Positions 44,129-52,855 of a stretch of 64,000 nt of DNA are shown here, in pieces. The position numbers were made by a program, and so were the translations under genes. Within the stretch, counting starts at the first letter, position 1, and each line of letters starts with the position of its first letter. This stretch comes from Pseudomonas sp. Irchel 3H7. Lineage in GTDB: Bacteria; Pseudomonadota; Gammaproteobacteria; Pseudomonadales; Pseudomonadaceae. Location: NCBI RefSeq assembly GCF_900187605.1, contig NZ_FYEA01000008.1:310001-374000 (forward strand), read 5' to 3'. The notes under the pieces were generated by a model, which had not been told where the DNA came from, did no database searches, and saw only the letters and a program-made list of their open reading frames with translations.

Positions 44129-45046
44129 TTAGCTCAGGCCGCGTTCTGCGAGAAATGCTGAGATGTAATCGATGAAGGCAACGACCTTCGCCGTGGCCCG
44201 GCGGTGGCTCGGGTACACCGCCAGAATGTGCGGGCCAAAGGTGTCCGGGTCGATCTCGTAATCGGCCATGACCCGCACCAGTCGCCCGTCGGCAATGTAC
44301 GGCGCGGCGCTCCACAACGGCGTGTGCAGCAAACCGCGCCCGGCCAAGGCACTGGCCAGCAACAAATCGTAATTGTCACTGCGCAACAACGGCGCTGCGG
44401 GTTGTGCCAGACTCAAACGCTGCCCGTCACGCTCGGCCCACCAGAATTCGCGGCTGAGTAACGGGTGCTGATAGAGCAGCCATTCATGCTGCTCAAGGGT
44501 TTGCGGGTTGACCGGCAAATCCTTGCGCGCCAGATATTCCGGGCTGGCGCACAACGCCAGACGATTGCTGCCAACCACCCGCGCAATCAGTCCCGGCAAG
44601 TCATCGTGGCCCTCACGCAGCGCCAGGTCATAACCACTTTCCAGCAGATTGACGAACGCATCGCACAGATCCACTTGCAAACTGATCTGCGGGTATTGCT
44701 GCAAAAATCCGTCACACACTTGATCGAGAAACGCCCGGCCATAGGCCAGCGGGGCGGTGATTTTCAGGCTGCCGCGCAAGCCGTGCTGCAACTGCTCGAT
44801 TTCCTCGCTGGCCTCATCGAGTCGCTGCAACACCAACCGTGCGGTTTCCAGGTACACCCGACCGATTTCGGTGAGCAGAATCCGCCGCGTGCTGCGCTCG
44901 AACAGCCGTGCGCCCAGCTCCGATTCCAGGTGATTGACCGCTTTGGTCAGCGCCGACGGGGTCTTGCCCAACTGCTCGGCGGCGCGGCTGAAACTGCCGA
45001 GCTGCGCGGTGACCACGAACATTTTCAATGCACCCAACTTGTCCAT
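44129..45046 (-). CDS. LysR-family transcriptional regulator
   Basis: A 305-residue LysR regulator of the CrgA/YafC-like type. The helix-turn-helix reads LGALKMFVVTAQLGSFSRAA, then TPSALTKAVNHLESELGARL and LLTEIGRVYLE. The effector domain has DLCDAFVNLLESGYDLALRE. The start MDKLGALKMF was chosen at the conserved family start; the upstream frame is non-conserved. It is divergent from the amidohydrolase gene (103 bases between), which it probably controls. Confidence 0.9.
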   Translation of the reverse strand: MDKLGALKMFVVTAQLGSFSRAAEQLGKTPSALTKAVNHLESELGARLFERSTRRILLTEIGRVYLETARLVLQRLDEASEEIEQLQHGLRGSLKITAPLAYGRAFLDQVCDGFLQQYPQISLQVDLCDAFVNLLESGYDLALREGHDDLPGLIARVVGSNRLALCASPEYLARKDLPVNPQTLEQHEWLLYQHPLLSREFWWAERDGQRLSLAQPAAPLLRSDNYDLLLASALAGRGLLHTPLWSAAPYIADGRLVRVMADYEIDPDTFGPHILAVYPSHRRATAKVVAFIDYISAFLAERGLS

Positions 45047-45063
45047 GCTTTTTCCATTCAGGC

Positions 45064-45075
45064 AAAAACGTTTTT
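45064..45075. promoter_or_regulatory. Palindrome in the LysR/amidohydrolase promoter region
   Basis: The perfect 12-base palindrome AAAAACGTTTTT lies in the 103-base divergent region. It could be part of the LysR site, but it is short and AT-rich, so chance is possible. Confidence 0.25.
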
Positions 45076-45149
45076 CGCGAGGGAGGCGTTCTGTCGGCCG
45101 TCGCCAGCCACTAATCTCGCCATCAGACGCAATAACAAGGAAATCTTCA

Positions 45150-46892
45150 ATGAAAAGATTCATCCCGAAGCTGTTGGCTCTCGCTGTAAGTTTTGCCTCG
45201 ATGGAAGCCATGGCCGCCGCCGATCTGGTGCTGCTCAACGGCAAGATCTTCACCGCCGACCGCACTCAACCCAAGGTGCAAGCCTTGGCCGTGGAGAACG
45301 GCAAAGTGCTGAAAGTCGGCACCGATGCGCAGATCAAAGCCTTGATCGAACCGGGTACCGAAGTCATCGACCTCAAGGGCAAAGCGTTGATGCCCGGCCT
45401 GATCGACAGCCATTCCCACGCGATTTTCGGTGGACTGGAAATGGTCTCGGCGAACATGGAAGACGAAGTCGTCGACCTCGACGAACTGCAAAAACGCCTG
45501 CGCGACTGGCGTGCAGACGGCAAGGCCAAACACGGCGATGTGCTGAGCATTGCCGGCATGAGTTCGGTTTATTGGGCGCAGGCCGAGGCCTTGGGCAACA
45601 CCTTCAATAGCGGCGAATGGGCCAATGTGCCGGTGGTATTCATCGGCAGCGACCACCACACCGCGTGGGCCAACAATGTGATGCTCAAGCGCGCCGGCAT
45701 TGATGCCGCACTGCTGAAAACCCTGCCCGACGCGGAAAAAGACACCATCGGCAAGCTGGCCAGCGGCGAGCCGAACGGCTTTGTGGTCGACGCCGGTTGG
45801 GATCGGGTCGCCTCGAAGATGCCGGTGCCAAGCCCTGCCGACATGTTGAACGCCGCCAAATCAGCAGTGCGCTACAACAACAGCCTCGGCATCACCGCGT
45901 GGATGGACCCGGCCGCCAACGCCGCGCCGGGCGAAGCAGTGTTCGCGCTCAAACCCACCGAGAAAACCGTCGGCGTGCTGCCGGCCTATAAAGCCCTCTC
46001 GGAAAGCGGCGACATGAGCGTACACGTCGCGGCGCTGCTGGTGGCCAACCCGAAAAGCGTACCCGCCGACCTCGACACGCTGGACAAGGTGCGCCAGCAA
46101 TTCCAAGGCATTCCCAACCTGACCCTGCCCGGCATCAAGATCTTCGCCGACGGCGTGATCGAGTTCCCGGCGCAGAGCGCGGCGATGATCGACCCGTACA
46201 GCAACTCGCACAAACAGGGCGAACTGCTGATCGATCCGCAGCATTTCGGCGAACTGGTCAGCGCCATCGACCAGCGCGGCTGGCTGGTGCATATCCACGC
46301 GATCGGCGACCGCGCGGTGCGCGAAGCGCTGAACGGCATCGCGCAGGCGCGCAAGGATCGGCAGAGCGGCGTGACCCACTCGATCACTCACTTGCAAATG
46401 GTCAACCCGAAAGAGTTCGCCCGCTTCAAGCCGCTCAACGTCATCGCCTCGATGCAGTTGCTATGGGCCAGCGCCGACGACTACACCACCGACATGATCA
46501 AGCCTTACGTCAGCGCCCTCGCCTTCCGCTATCAGTACCCGGCGCACTCGCTGCTGAAACAGGGCGCGACGATTGCCGGTGCGAGTGACTGGCCGGTGTC
46601 TTCGCCAAACCCGTTCAACGCCATGGCTCAAGCAGTTACTCGCGTCGGCCCGTTGGGCGTGCTCAATGCCGACGAGCGTCTGGATCGCGACACCATGTTC
46701 TACGCCTACACCGTTAATGCGGCGCGGACGATTGGTCTGGAGAAGCAGATCGGCTCGCTGACGCCGGGTAAACAGGCCGACTTTATCGTGCTCGATCGTG
46801 ATGTGTTCAGCGTCGATAACAAAGCCCTGCATGACACCAAAGTCCTGCAAACCTGGTTCGGCGGTCGTCAGGTCTACACCGCCACCCAATAA
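45150..46892 (+). CDS. Periplasmic YtcJ-like amidohydrolase
   Basis: A 580-residue amidohydrolase with a signal peptide (about 1-23, ending MEAMAA), which is not usual for cytoplasmic members. The N-terminal strand part is ADLVLLNGKIFTADRTQP. The metal motif is GLIDSHSHAIFGG; further ligands are probably in WLVHIHAIGDRAV and GASDWPVSSPNP. The C-terminus has GSLTPGKQADFIVLDRD. The family hydrolyses amides or formamides (YtcJ, NfdA types); the substrate is unknown. SD AAGGA is in place. It faces the LysR gene. Confidence 0.9.
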   Translation: MKRFIPKLLALAVSFASMEAMAAADLVLLNGKIFTADRTQPKVQALAVENGKVLKVGTDAQIKALIEPGTEVIDLKGKALMPGLIDSHSHAIFGGLEMVSANMEDEVVDLDELQKRLRDWRADGKAKHGDVLSIAGMSSVYWAQAEALGNTFNSGEWANVPVVFIGSDHHTAWANNVMLKRAGIDAALLKTLPDAEKDTIGKLASGEPNGFVVDAGWDRVASKMPVPSPADMLNAAKSAVRYNNSLGITAWMDPAANAAPGEAVFALKPTEKTVGVLPAYKALSESGDMSVHVAALLVANPKSVPADLDTLDKVRQQFQGIPNLTLPGIKIFADGVIEFPAQSAAMIDPYSNSHKQGELLIDPQHFGELVSAIDQRGWLVHIHAIGDRAVREALNGIAQARKDRQSGVTHSITHLQMVNPKEFARFKPLNVIASMQLLWASADDYTTDMIKPYVSALAFRYQYPAHSLLKQGATIAGASDWPVSSPNPFNAMAQAVTRVGPLGVLNADERLDRDTMFYAYTVNAARTIGLEKQIGSLTPGKQADFIVLDRDVFSVDNKALHDTKVLQTWFGGRQVYTATQ

Positions 46893-46910
46893 CAACAAAA
46901 TCTCCCCCAT

Positions 46911-46994
46911 GTAGGAGCTGCCGCAGGCTGCGATCTTTTGACTTTGATTTTAAAAAACCAAGATCAAAAGATCGCAGCCTGCGGTAGCTCCTAC
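46911..46994. repeat. Palindromic intergenic repeat, family A
   Basis: Inverted arms GTAGGAGCTGCCGCAGGCTG ... and ... CAGCCTGCGGTAGCTCCTAC with GATCTTTTGA/TCAAAAGATC inside, 18 bases after the amidohydrolase stop. Confidence 0.87.
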
Positions 46995-47040
46995 AGGTTT
47001 ACCTCCTGCCCCCATAACAATCACAACATCGGGACTTCAC

Positions 47041-47778
47041 ATGAAAGCCTTGCCCCTGTTCGCCCTGAGTTTCTTGAGCGTGCTGCCCTTGAGCAGCTTT
47101 GCGATCCCCTTGAACGATGATTTTGCGCTGTTGGTGGATCTCACTTTAGCCAGCGACTACCGGACCCGTGGCATCTCGCAAACCCAGAATGACCCCGCCG
47201 CACAGGCCGGCCTGACCCTCGCGCACAGCAGCGGTCTGTACCTTGGCGCGTGGAGTTCCAACGTCGATTTCGGCGGTGGCCTGAAAACCCGCCAGGAAGT
47301 CGATTACTACGGCGGTTGGCTGTGGCAGGCGACCGAGGAGGTCAGCCTCGATCTGGGCTACATCAAATACGCCTACCCCAAGGAAAGCCAGTTCAACCAG
47401 AGCGAGGTCTACGGGATTCTCGGGGTGTACGGGGTGAAGCTGGCGGCGTACTACTCCAACGATGCGCCGGGGATCGATAGCAAGCAGAGCGCGCTGTACA
47501 CCTACATCGGTTATGAAACCGAGTTGCCGTTCGACTCGGGCTTGAAGCTGCGCTACGGCAATATGGATTTCAAGGATCCGCATTTGTATTCGGCGTCCGG
47601 GCAGGACGAAGACAGTTATCGCGAATGGGAAGTCAAACTCACCCACAATCTGGCCGGGGTGGTGTTGGGCCTGAGCTACATCGACACCGATCTCTCACAG
47701 AGCCAATGCCTGAGCAACTGGGGCTTCAAAGACGTCTGCACCGCCACCGTCGTCGCCAGCGTCAGCAAATCCTTCTGA
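47041..47778 (+). CDS. TorF-family putative porin
   Basis: A 245-residue outer-membrane protein. The signal peptide is 1-21 (ending SSFA). The TorF (TIGR02001-type) pattern is clear: ALLVDLTLASDYRTRGISQT, GLYLGAWSSNVDFGGGLKTR and DYYGGWLWQATEEVSLDLGY. It ends with a C-terminal Phe (VSKSF), as barrel proteins do. It has two cysteines near the C-terminus (CLSNWGFKDVC) that could form a disulfide. The substrate is unknown. It may be cotranscribed with the amidohydrolase upstream, with a repeat between. Confidence 0.88.
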   Translation: MKALPLFALSFLSVLPLSSFAIPLNDDFALLVDLTLASDYRTRGISQTQNDPAAQAGLTLAHSSGLYLGAWSSNVDFGGGLKTRQEVDYYGGWLWQATEEVSLDLGYIKYAYPKESQFNQSEVYGILGVYGVKLAAYYSNDAPGIDSKQSALYTYIGYETELPFDSGLKLRYGNMDFKDPHLYSASGQDEDSYREWEVKLTHNLAGVVLGLSYIDTDLSQSQCLSNWGFKDVCTATVVASVSKSF

Positions 47779-47793
47779 CCCACCGAAATCCCT

Positions 47794-47880
47794 CTGTAGG
47801 AGCTGCCGAAGGCTGCGATCTTTTGATCTTGATGTTAAGAACAACATCAAAAGATCGCAGCCTTCGGCAGCTCCTACAGG
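47794..47880. repeat. Palindromic intergenic repeat, family A
   Basis: Inverted arms CTGTAGGAGCTGCCGAAGGC and GCCTTCGGCAGCTCCTACAG enclose GATCTTTTGAT and its inverse. Confidence 0.87.
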
Positions 47881-47989
47881 AAATGGGGGTCGAACTTGTT
47901 ACAGGATGTTTACGAATTTTTTACTAATGCTCTTCTACAGTTACCCGCGCAACCGCGTGGCTTTCTATTCATGTAGAGGAATGTTTGAC

Positions 47990-49648
47990 ATGGCTTTGGG
48001 CAACGGACTGCGTTTACCGTCCATCACGCCTACCCGACTGGTGCTGCTGTTTTCCCTGGCGCTGGTGGCGTTGTACAACCTGGCGACCTGGAAGGCGCTG
48101 GGCACGCTGATCACCCTGCAGGGCGCGCACAAAGTGGCGTTTTTCGCTTCGTTCGGGCTGTTTTTGTGGGCCGCGATCACCCTGCTGCTGACCCTGGTGT
48201 CGTTTCGCTGGACACTGAAACCGCTGCTCAGCGTGGTCGCCCTGCTCTCGGCCTGCGCCGCGTATTTCATGAACGAATACGGCATCACCATCGACACGGT
48301 GATGATTCAGAATGTCTTCGAAACCAACCCCGCCGAAGCCACCGCGCTGTTCAACGGCAAGCTGCTGGCTTACGTGCTGCTGCTCGGTGTGTTGCCAGCG
48401 GCATTGATCTGGCGTTGGCCGGTGAGTTATCGGCCGTTCTTTCGCGGCTTGCTCAACAAGGTGTTGGTGATCATCGCCTGCGTGCTGGTGATCGCTGCGT
48501 CGGTGGGCGCGTTCTATTCGACCTACGCGCCGATCTTCCGCGAAGAAGACAAGCTCACCCACTTCATCAACCCGACCAACTACATCTACGCGATCAGCAA
48601 GTACGCCAAGCAACGCCTGGGCATCAAAAAGCACTTTGTGGTGCAGGCCATTGGCGAAGACGCGGTGATGAGCGCCAAGGCGGCCAGCCGCGAGAAGAAA
48701 TCGCTGATGGTCTTTGTGGTCGGTGAAACCGCCCGCGCCGATCACTTTTCGCTGAACGGTTATACGCGTGAGACCAATCCCGAACTGAGCAAACTGGACA
48801 TCCTCAACTTCACTCAGGTGCACTCCTGCGGCACGTCGACGGCGGTCTCGGTGCCGTGCATGTTCTCGAAGTTCCCGCGTGAGGATTACAGCGACAAGAA
48901 AGGCAAAACCTACGAGGGCCTGCTCGACATTCTCCAGCGCGCCGGCGTGCAAGTGCTGTGGCTGGACAACAACAGCGACTGCAAAGGCACCTGCCTGCGC
49001 GTGCCGCATCGCGATATTGCGAAGAACCAGCCGGGGCCGTTCTGCGATGGCAACAACTGCCTCGACGAAGCTCTGCTGGCCGACCTGCAAAGCTACATCG
49101 ACAGCCTCAAGGGCCACGCAATCATCGTCCTGCATGCCGACGGCAGCCACGGCCCCGAGTATTACGAGCGCTATCCGAAAGACATGGAGCGCTTCAAACC
49201 GATCTGCCACACCAACCAGTTGGGCAGTTGCAGCGGCGATGAACTGGTGAACGTGTACGACAACACGATTCTCTACACCGACCATTTCCTCGCCAAGGTG
49301 ATTGAGCTGCTCAAGCGTAATCAGGACTCGCTGGACACGTCGATGGTGTACGTCTCCGATCACGGTGAATCGCTGGGCGAAAACGGTTTGTATCTGCACG
49401 CCGCGCCGTATGCGCTGGCACCTGAAGCGCAGACCCATGTGCCGATGGTGATGTGGTTTGGCGACGGCACGCTGGCAAGTGAAGGGATTGATCGCGGGTG
49501 TCTGCAAGGCAAGACCGGGCAGGCGGATTTGAGCCACGACAACCTGTTTCACTCGGTGCTGGGGTTGTTTGAGGTGAAGACGTCGGTGTATCAGCCGGGG
49601 CTGGATATTTTTCATGGCTGCCGGCCGGCGATGACGGCCACGAATTAA
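47990..49648 (+). CDS. eptA: Phosphoethanolamine-lipid A transferase, EptA type
   Basis: A 552-residue inner-membrane enzyme. Five membrane segments fill about residues 15-180, followed by the periplasmic sulfatase-like domain. Zinc and nucleophile motifs are intact: VVGETARADHFSLNGYTRE (Glu246), CGTSTAVSVPCMFS (catalytic Thr near 282-284) and VSDHGESLGENGLYLHAAPY. It adds phosphoethanolamine to lipid A, which lowers binding of polymyxin-type peptides. The start MALGNG was chosen for GAGGA ten bases upstream; the ATG three codons earlier is too close to it. No PmrAB-type regulators are next to it. Confidence 0.92.
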   Translation: MALGNGLRLPSITPTRLVLLFSLALVALYNLATWKALGTLITLQGAHKVAFFASFGLFLWAAITLLLTLVSFRWTLKPLLSVVALLSACAAYFMNEYGITIDTVMIQNVFETNPAEATALFNGKLLAYVLLLGVLPAALIWRWPVSYRPFFRGLLNKVLVIIACVLVIAASVGAFYSTYAPIFREEDKLTHFINPTNYIYAISKYAKQRLGIKKHFVVQAIGEDAVMSAKAASREKKSLMVFVVGETARADHFSLNGYTRETNPELSKLDILNFTQVHSCGTSTAVSVPCMFSKFPREDYSDKKGKTYEGLLDILQRAGVQVLWLDNNSDCKGTCLRVPHRDIAKNQPGPFCDGNNCLDEALLADLQSYIDSLKGHAIIVLHADGSHGPEYYERYPKDMERFKPICHTNQLGSCSGDELVNVYDNTILYTDHFLAKVIELLKRNQDSLDTSMVYVSDHGESLGENGLYLHAAPYALAPEAQTHVPMVMWFGDGTLASEGIDRGCLQGKTGQADLSHDNLFHSVLGLFEVKTSVYQPGLDIFHGCRPAMTATN

Positions 49649-49664
49649 CCAAACACTGAAGATC

Positions 49665-49759
49665 CCTGTGGGAGCTGGCTTGCCAGCGATAAGGCCGGCA
49701 CATCCGGCATCTGTGTTGACTGACAAGCCGCCATCGCTGGCAAGCCAGCTCCCACAGGG
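49665..49759. repeat. Palindromic intergenic repeat, family B
   Basis: Inverted arms CCTGTGGGAGCTGGCTTGCC and GGCAAGCCAGCTCCCACAGG, between two convergent genes. Confidence 0.87.
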
Positions 49760-49771
49760 TAAATGGTGCTC

Positions 49772-50050
49772 TCAGGAGGTGAGGTTTGCCAGATAGGCCC
49801 ACGGGTAAATGCCGCGCTGATGGCCGTCGCTGAAGATCAGTTGCACGCCGTAGCCCTGGGGGTTGAGTTCGATCAGGCGCACGCGATCATCGACCATGGA
49901 CGTCAGGCCTTTCAGGCGAAACGCGCGGCATTGCGAGCATGGGCACTGGCGGCGCAGTTCGGCGTGGTTGAGCTGTTGTTCGCGGCCGTCCGGCCAGCTC
50001 AAACGCAAGGTGCCTTCGCTCTGCGAGTTACCGACTGACAGCGGGTTCAT
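49772..50050 (-). CDS. DUF971 protein at operon end
   Basis: A 92-residue single DUF971 domain. The pattern is GTLRLSWPDGREQQLNHAEL, RRQCPCSQCRAFRLKG, and GYGVQLIFSDGHQRGIYPWA. DUF971 also forms the N-terminal domain of gamma-butyrobetaine hydroxylase and occurs near iron-sulfur proteins; its Cys motif (Cys36, Cys38, Cys41) can bind metal. The ATG overlaps the stop of the HEAT-repeat gene by 4 bases, so it belongs to the operon with the flavoprotein and the ABC importer. Its job there is unknown. Confidence 0.85.
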   Translation of the reverse strand: MNPLSVGNSQSEGTLRLSWPDGREQQLNHAELRRQCPCSQCRAFRLKGLTSMVDDRVRLIELNPQGYGVQLIFSDGHQRGIYPWAYLANLTS

Positions 50051-51009
50051 TGCAACTGACTCAAGGCAATGCGCACGGCTTTGCGCACTTCCGGATCGCC
50101 GTCATCCTGCGCGGCCTGCAAGGCGGCCACGGCGCCGCGATCATTGAGTTCGCCCAAGGCCAGCGCGGCCTCTTTGCGCAGGTTGCTGATGCGATGAGCA
50201 AGGGTGTCGATCAGCGCATCCAGCGCCGGTGCGAAACGCAGACGACCGAGGCTGCGAGTAGCGCGCAGGCGCACTTGCCAGTAGTCATCGCTCAAGGCTT
50301 CGACCAGTGCAGAGCCAGCGTCAATGTGGCCGACCTTGCCCAAGGTCGTCGCGGCTTCTTCGCGCACTTGCCAGGCGTCGTCCTGCAAAGCCTGGCGCAG
50401 GGCTGGCAACACTTCGGCGCTGGAAGCCAGTCCCAAAGCGCCAGTCGCAGCACGGCGCACTTCGGTGTCCGGGTCAGCGCTGGCCAATCGTGCCAGGGCG
50501 GACAAAGCGTCGAGTTGCTTGAGCCAGCCGAGCACGCCCACGGCTTCACGACGAACGCTGGCGTCAGCATCGTTCAGCGCCGAAACCGCAGCCGGCGCGG
50601 CGTCGGCGAAACGCAACTCACGCAAGGCACGGAACGCAGCGATACGCACACTGACGTCGGCATGATCAGTCCACGGCAAAATCACCTGCCCCGCCGCTTC
50701 CGTTTTGAGCAAGCTCAGGCTCTGCGCGGCGGCCGATTGCACGGCGGGCGACGGGTCGGTCAAGGCTTCACACAAGGCTTGCACGACGGCCTCATCTTCC
50801 CAGGCTTCCAGCAAACGTGCGGCTTCGGCGCGGACTTCTTCAGCGGGATCTTGCCTCAGGCGATCAACCAGCCAAAGCAAGCCATCCGGCTCTTCCAGAT
50901 CCGCCAGATCAATCAGCGCAATACGCCGCACACCAGCATCTTCAGCAGTCAGGCGCGGTTGCAGATCGAGAATGTCTTGGTTATCGGTCACAGCAAAAAT
51001 AGAGGTCAT
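50047..51009 (-). CDS. HEAT-repeat protein in the ABC importer operon
   Basis: A 320-residue protein made almost only of HEAT-like repeats of about 31 residues (for example ASVRREAVGVLGWLKQLDAL, TEVRRAATGALGLASSAEVL, WQVREEAATTLGKVGHIDAG, WQVRLRATRSLGRLRFAPAL). About nine repeats can be seen. There is no signal peptide, so it is cytoplasmic. The type is near the PBS-lyase HEAT family, often used as scaffolds. It overlaps both the ATPase gene and the DUF971 gene by 4 bases, which ties it to the flavoprotein system; it could be a scaffold or chaperone for the enzyme. Confidence 0.88.
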   Translation of the reverse strand: MTSIFAVTDNQDILDLQPRLTAEDAGVRRIALIDLADLEEPDGLLWLVDRLRQDPAEEVRAEAARLLEAWEDEAVVQALCEALTDPSPAVQSAAAQSLSLLKTEAAGQVILPWTDHADVSVRIAAFRALRELRFADAAPAAVSALNDADASVRREAVGVLGWLKQLDALSALARLASADPDTEVRRAATGALGLASSAEVLPALRQALQDDAWQVREEAATTLGKVGHIDAGSALVEALSDDYWQVRLRATRSLGRLRFAPALDALIDTLAHRISNLRKEAALALGELNDRGAVAALQAAQDDGDPEVRKAVRIALSQLQ

Positions 51010-51854
51010 AGGGCAAATCGCGGCAAAGGGTTTTCAAGAGGCAGGCCGAGCGGATTGAGGCGCGGCAGCGGTCGGTCGTTGTCGTGGCGCAGCAGGTCGA
51101 GGCAGTGGCGTTTGAGCCGGGAGAACTCGGGGCTGGTGACCAGTTCGCTGGTGCGTGGTCGGGCGAAGTCCAGACGCAAGTCTTCAATGATTCGCCCCGG
51201 CCGCGCACTCATCACCAGCAAGCGGTCAGCGAGGAACAGCGCCTCGTCGATATCGTGGGTAACGAAGACCACGGTGGTGCGAATCCGCGTCCAGATGTCC
51301 AGCAGCAGTTCTTGCATGTTCAGGCGGGTCAAGGCATCCAGCGCGCCGAACGGCTCATCCATCAGCAACAGGCGCGGGCGATTGACCAGCACGCGGGCGA
51401 TCTCGACGCGTTGCTGCATGCCACCGGAGAGCTGATCGGGCCAGCGTTCGGCGAAACCTTCGAGGCCGACCAGTTTGAGGATTTCGTCAGCGGCGCGATG
51501 GCGCTCAGCCTTGCCGATGCCACGCATTTTCAGGCCGAAAGCCACGTTGTCACGCACCGTGCGCCACGGAAACAGCGTGTGGTGCTGAAACACCATGCCG
51601 CGCTGCGGTGACGGGCCGGACACCGCCGCGCCATCGACTTTCAGGCTCCCGGCGTGAGCGCTCAAATGCCCGGCCAGAGCGCCGAGCAAGGTCGATTTGC
51701 CACAACCGGACGGGCCGAGAATACAGACGAACTGGCCGGGTTCGATCTGGCAATCGAGTTCGCGCACCGCTTCGAACGCCTCACGCCCTGCGCCGAGAAC
51801 GATGGACAACTGGCGGATGTCGATCCGCCCTTCCGGGGTTTGCATCACGCTCAT
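51006..51854 (-). CDS. ABC importer ATPase, SsuB/TauB/NrtD type
   Basis: A 282-residue ATPase starting MSVMQTPEGRIDIRQLS. Walker A is GPSGCGKSTLLGAL, the Q loop is GMVFQHHTLFPWRTVRDNV, the signature LSGGMQQRVEIARVL, and Walker B RLLLMDEPFGALDALTR, all intact. This type serves importers of sulfonates, nitrate, cyanate or pyrimidines. Its ATG overlaps the permease stop (TGATG). The last 45 residues form an extra tail with several Pro and Arg. Confidence 0.92.
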   Translation of the reverse strand: MSVMQTPEGRIDIRQLSIVLGAGREAFEAVRELDCQIEPGQFVCILGPSGCGKSTLLGALAGHLSAHAGSLKVDGAAVSGPSPQRGMVFQHHTLFPWRTVRDNVAFGLKMRGIGKAERHRAADEILKLVGLEGFAERWPDQLSGGMQQRVEIARVLVNRPRLLLMDEPFGALDALTRLNMQELLLDIWTRIRTTVVFVTHDIDEALFLADRLLVMSARPGRIIEDLRLDFARPRTSELVTSPEFSRLKRHCLDLLRHDNDRPLPRLNPLGLPLENPLPRFAL

Positions 51855-52633
51855 CAGGCTTTTCCTCGCGGTCGATGCCAAGGCGTGAACAGCCCGCCCA
51901 GGCGTTTGATCAGCAGACTGCTGCCCATGCCCAATACGCCGATCAGCAGCATGCCGACAACGATGTCGGCGTAGTTCTGAATGGTGTAGGACTCCCAGGT
52001 GTAGTAACCGATGCCGAACTGGCCGGAGATCATTTCCGCCGTCACCAGACAGAACCACGACGTGCCCATGCCGATCGCCAGCCCCGTGATGATGCTGGGT
52101 GCCGCGCCTGGGAGAATCACCTCCAGCAGGATCGCCCGGCGCCCTGCCCCGAGGCTTTTCGCCGAGGCGATCAGTCGTGGGTCGACGCCCTCGACGCCGT
52201 GCACGGTGTTGAGCAGGATCGGGAACAGTGCGCCGGTGAAGGTGATGAAGACCATCGACAGTTCAGAGGATGGAAACATCAGGATCGCCAATGGAATCCA
52301 TGCGACTGCTGGGATTGGGCGCAGGACTTCCAGTGGTGGCAGCAGCAGGTCTTCGGCCCATTTCGAGCGGCCGATGGCCAGACCGAGGGCGATGCCGATC
52401 AGCAGTGCGGCGAGGTAACCGGCGAACACGCGGCTGAGGCTGGCGATCAGGTGTTGCAGGAGCTTGCCGGAGTCGCCGAGACCCAGTGCAGCTTCGATGA
52501 CGGCCAAGGGTGTTGGCACGTTGGCGAAGGTGACGAGGCCGAGGTTCCAGTGGTGGCTGGCGGCGAGTTGCCAGAACAGCAGACAGAGCAGCAAGGATGC
52601 GGCTCTTGATGTCCAGCGGATGGGTGTTTTCAT
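51854..52633 (-). CDS. ABC importer permease, SsuC/TauC/NrtB type
   Basis: A 259-residue permease with about six membrane segments. It starts MKTPIRWTSRAASLLLCLLF. The inner loop that meets the ATPase is DPRLIASAKSLGAGRRAILL, followed by PGAAPSIITGLAIGMGTSWF, typical of the SsuC/TauC family. A longer start 18 codons upstream lies in repeat-flanking sequence and is unlikely. It is separated from the binding-protein gene by a family D repeat. Confidence 0.92.
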   Translation of the reverse strand: MKTPIRWTSRAASLLLCLLFWQLAASHHWNLGLVTFANVPTPLAVIEAALGLGDSGKLLQHLIASLSRVFAGYLAALLIGIALGLAIGRSKWAEDLLLPPLEVLRPIPAVAWIPLAILMFPSSELSMVFITFTGALFPILLNTVHGVEGVDPRLIASAKSLGAGRRAILLEVILPGAAPSIITGLAIGMGTSWFCLVTAEMISGQFGIGYYTWESYTIQNYADIVVGMLLIGVLGMGSSLLIKRLGGLFTPWHRPRGKA

Positions 52634-52676
52634 GGAGCGGGTTTCCAGTTCTGGATCTGTGTTGTGGCTGAGATTT

Positions 52677-52850
52677 ACCCCCCTCACCCCAGCCCTCTCC
52701 CCCCAAGGGGGGCGAGGCGGAAAGGGAGCCGATCTTCATGCCTTTCAAGCCTGAGTTCGGCTCGGTATTTCCGGTCGGTGTACCTTGCCCAAACACCTCG
52801 GTCAGTCCCCTCTCCCTCCGGGAGAGGGCTAGGGTGAGGGGCTCTTCAAC
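52677..52850. repeat. Intergenic repeat, family D, inside an operon
   Basis: Arms CCCCTCACCCCAGCCCTCTC and TCCGGGAGAGGGCTAGGGTG flank a spacer with AAAGGGAGCCGATCTTCATG. It lies between the binding-protein and permease genes and may lower expression downstream. Confidence 0.8.
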
Positions 52851-52855
52851 TTGAG

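Noticed and set aside
44934..45149. Longer N-terminus for the amidohydrolase
   Set aside because: The extra 72 codons overlap the divergent LysR gene and would hide the clear signal peptide and SD at 45150.
48014..49726. Open frame of 570 codons on the minus strand
   Set aside because: Antisense of the EptA-type transferase; rich in His, Gln and Arg with no recognisable fold.
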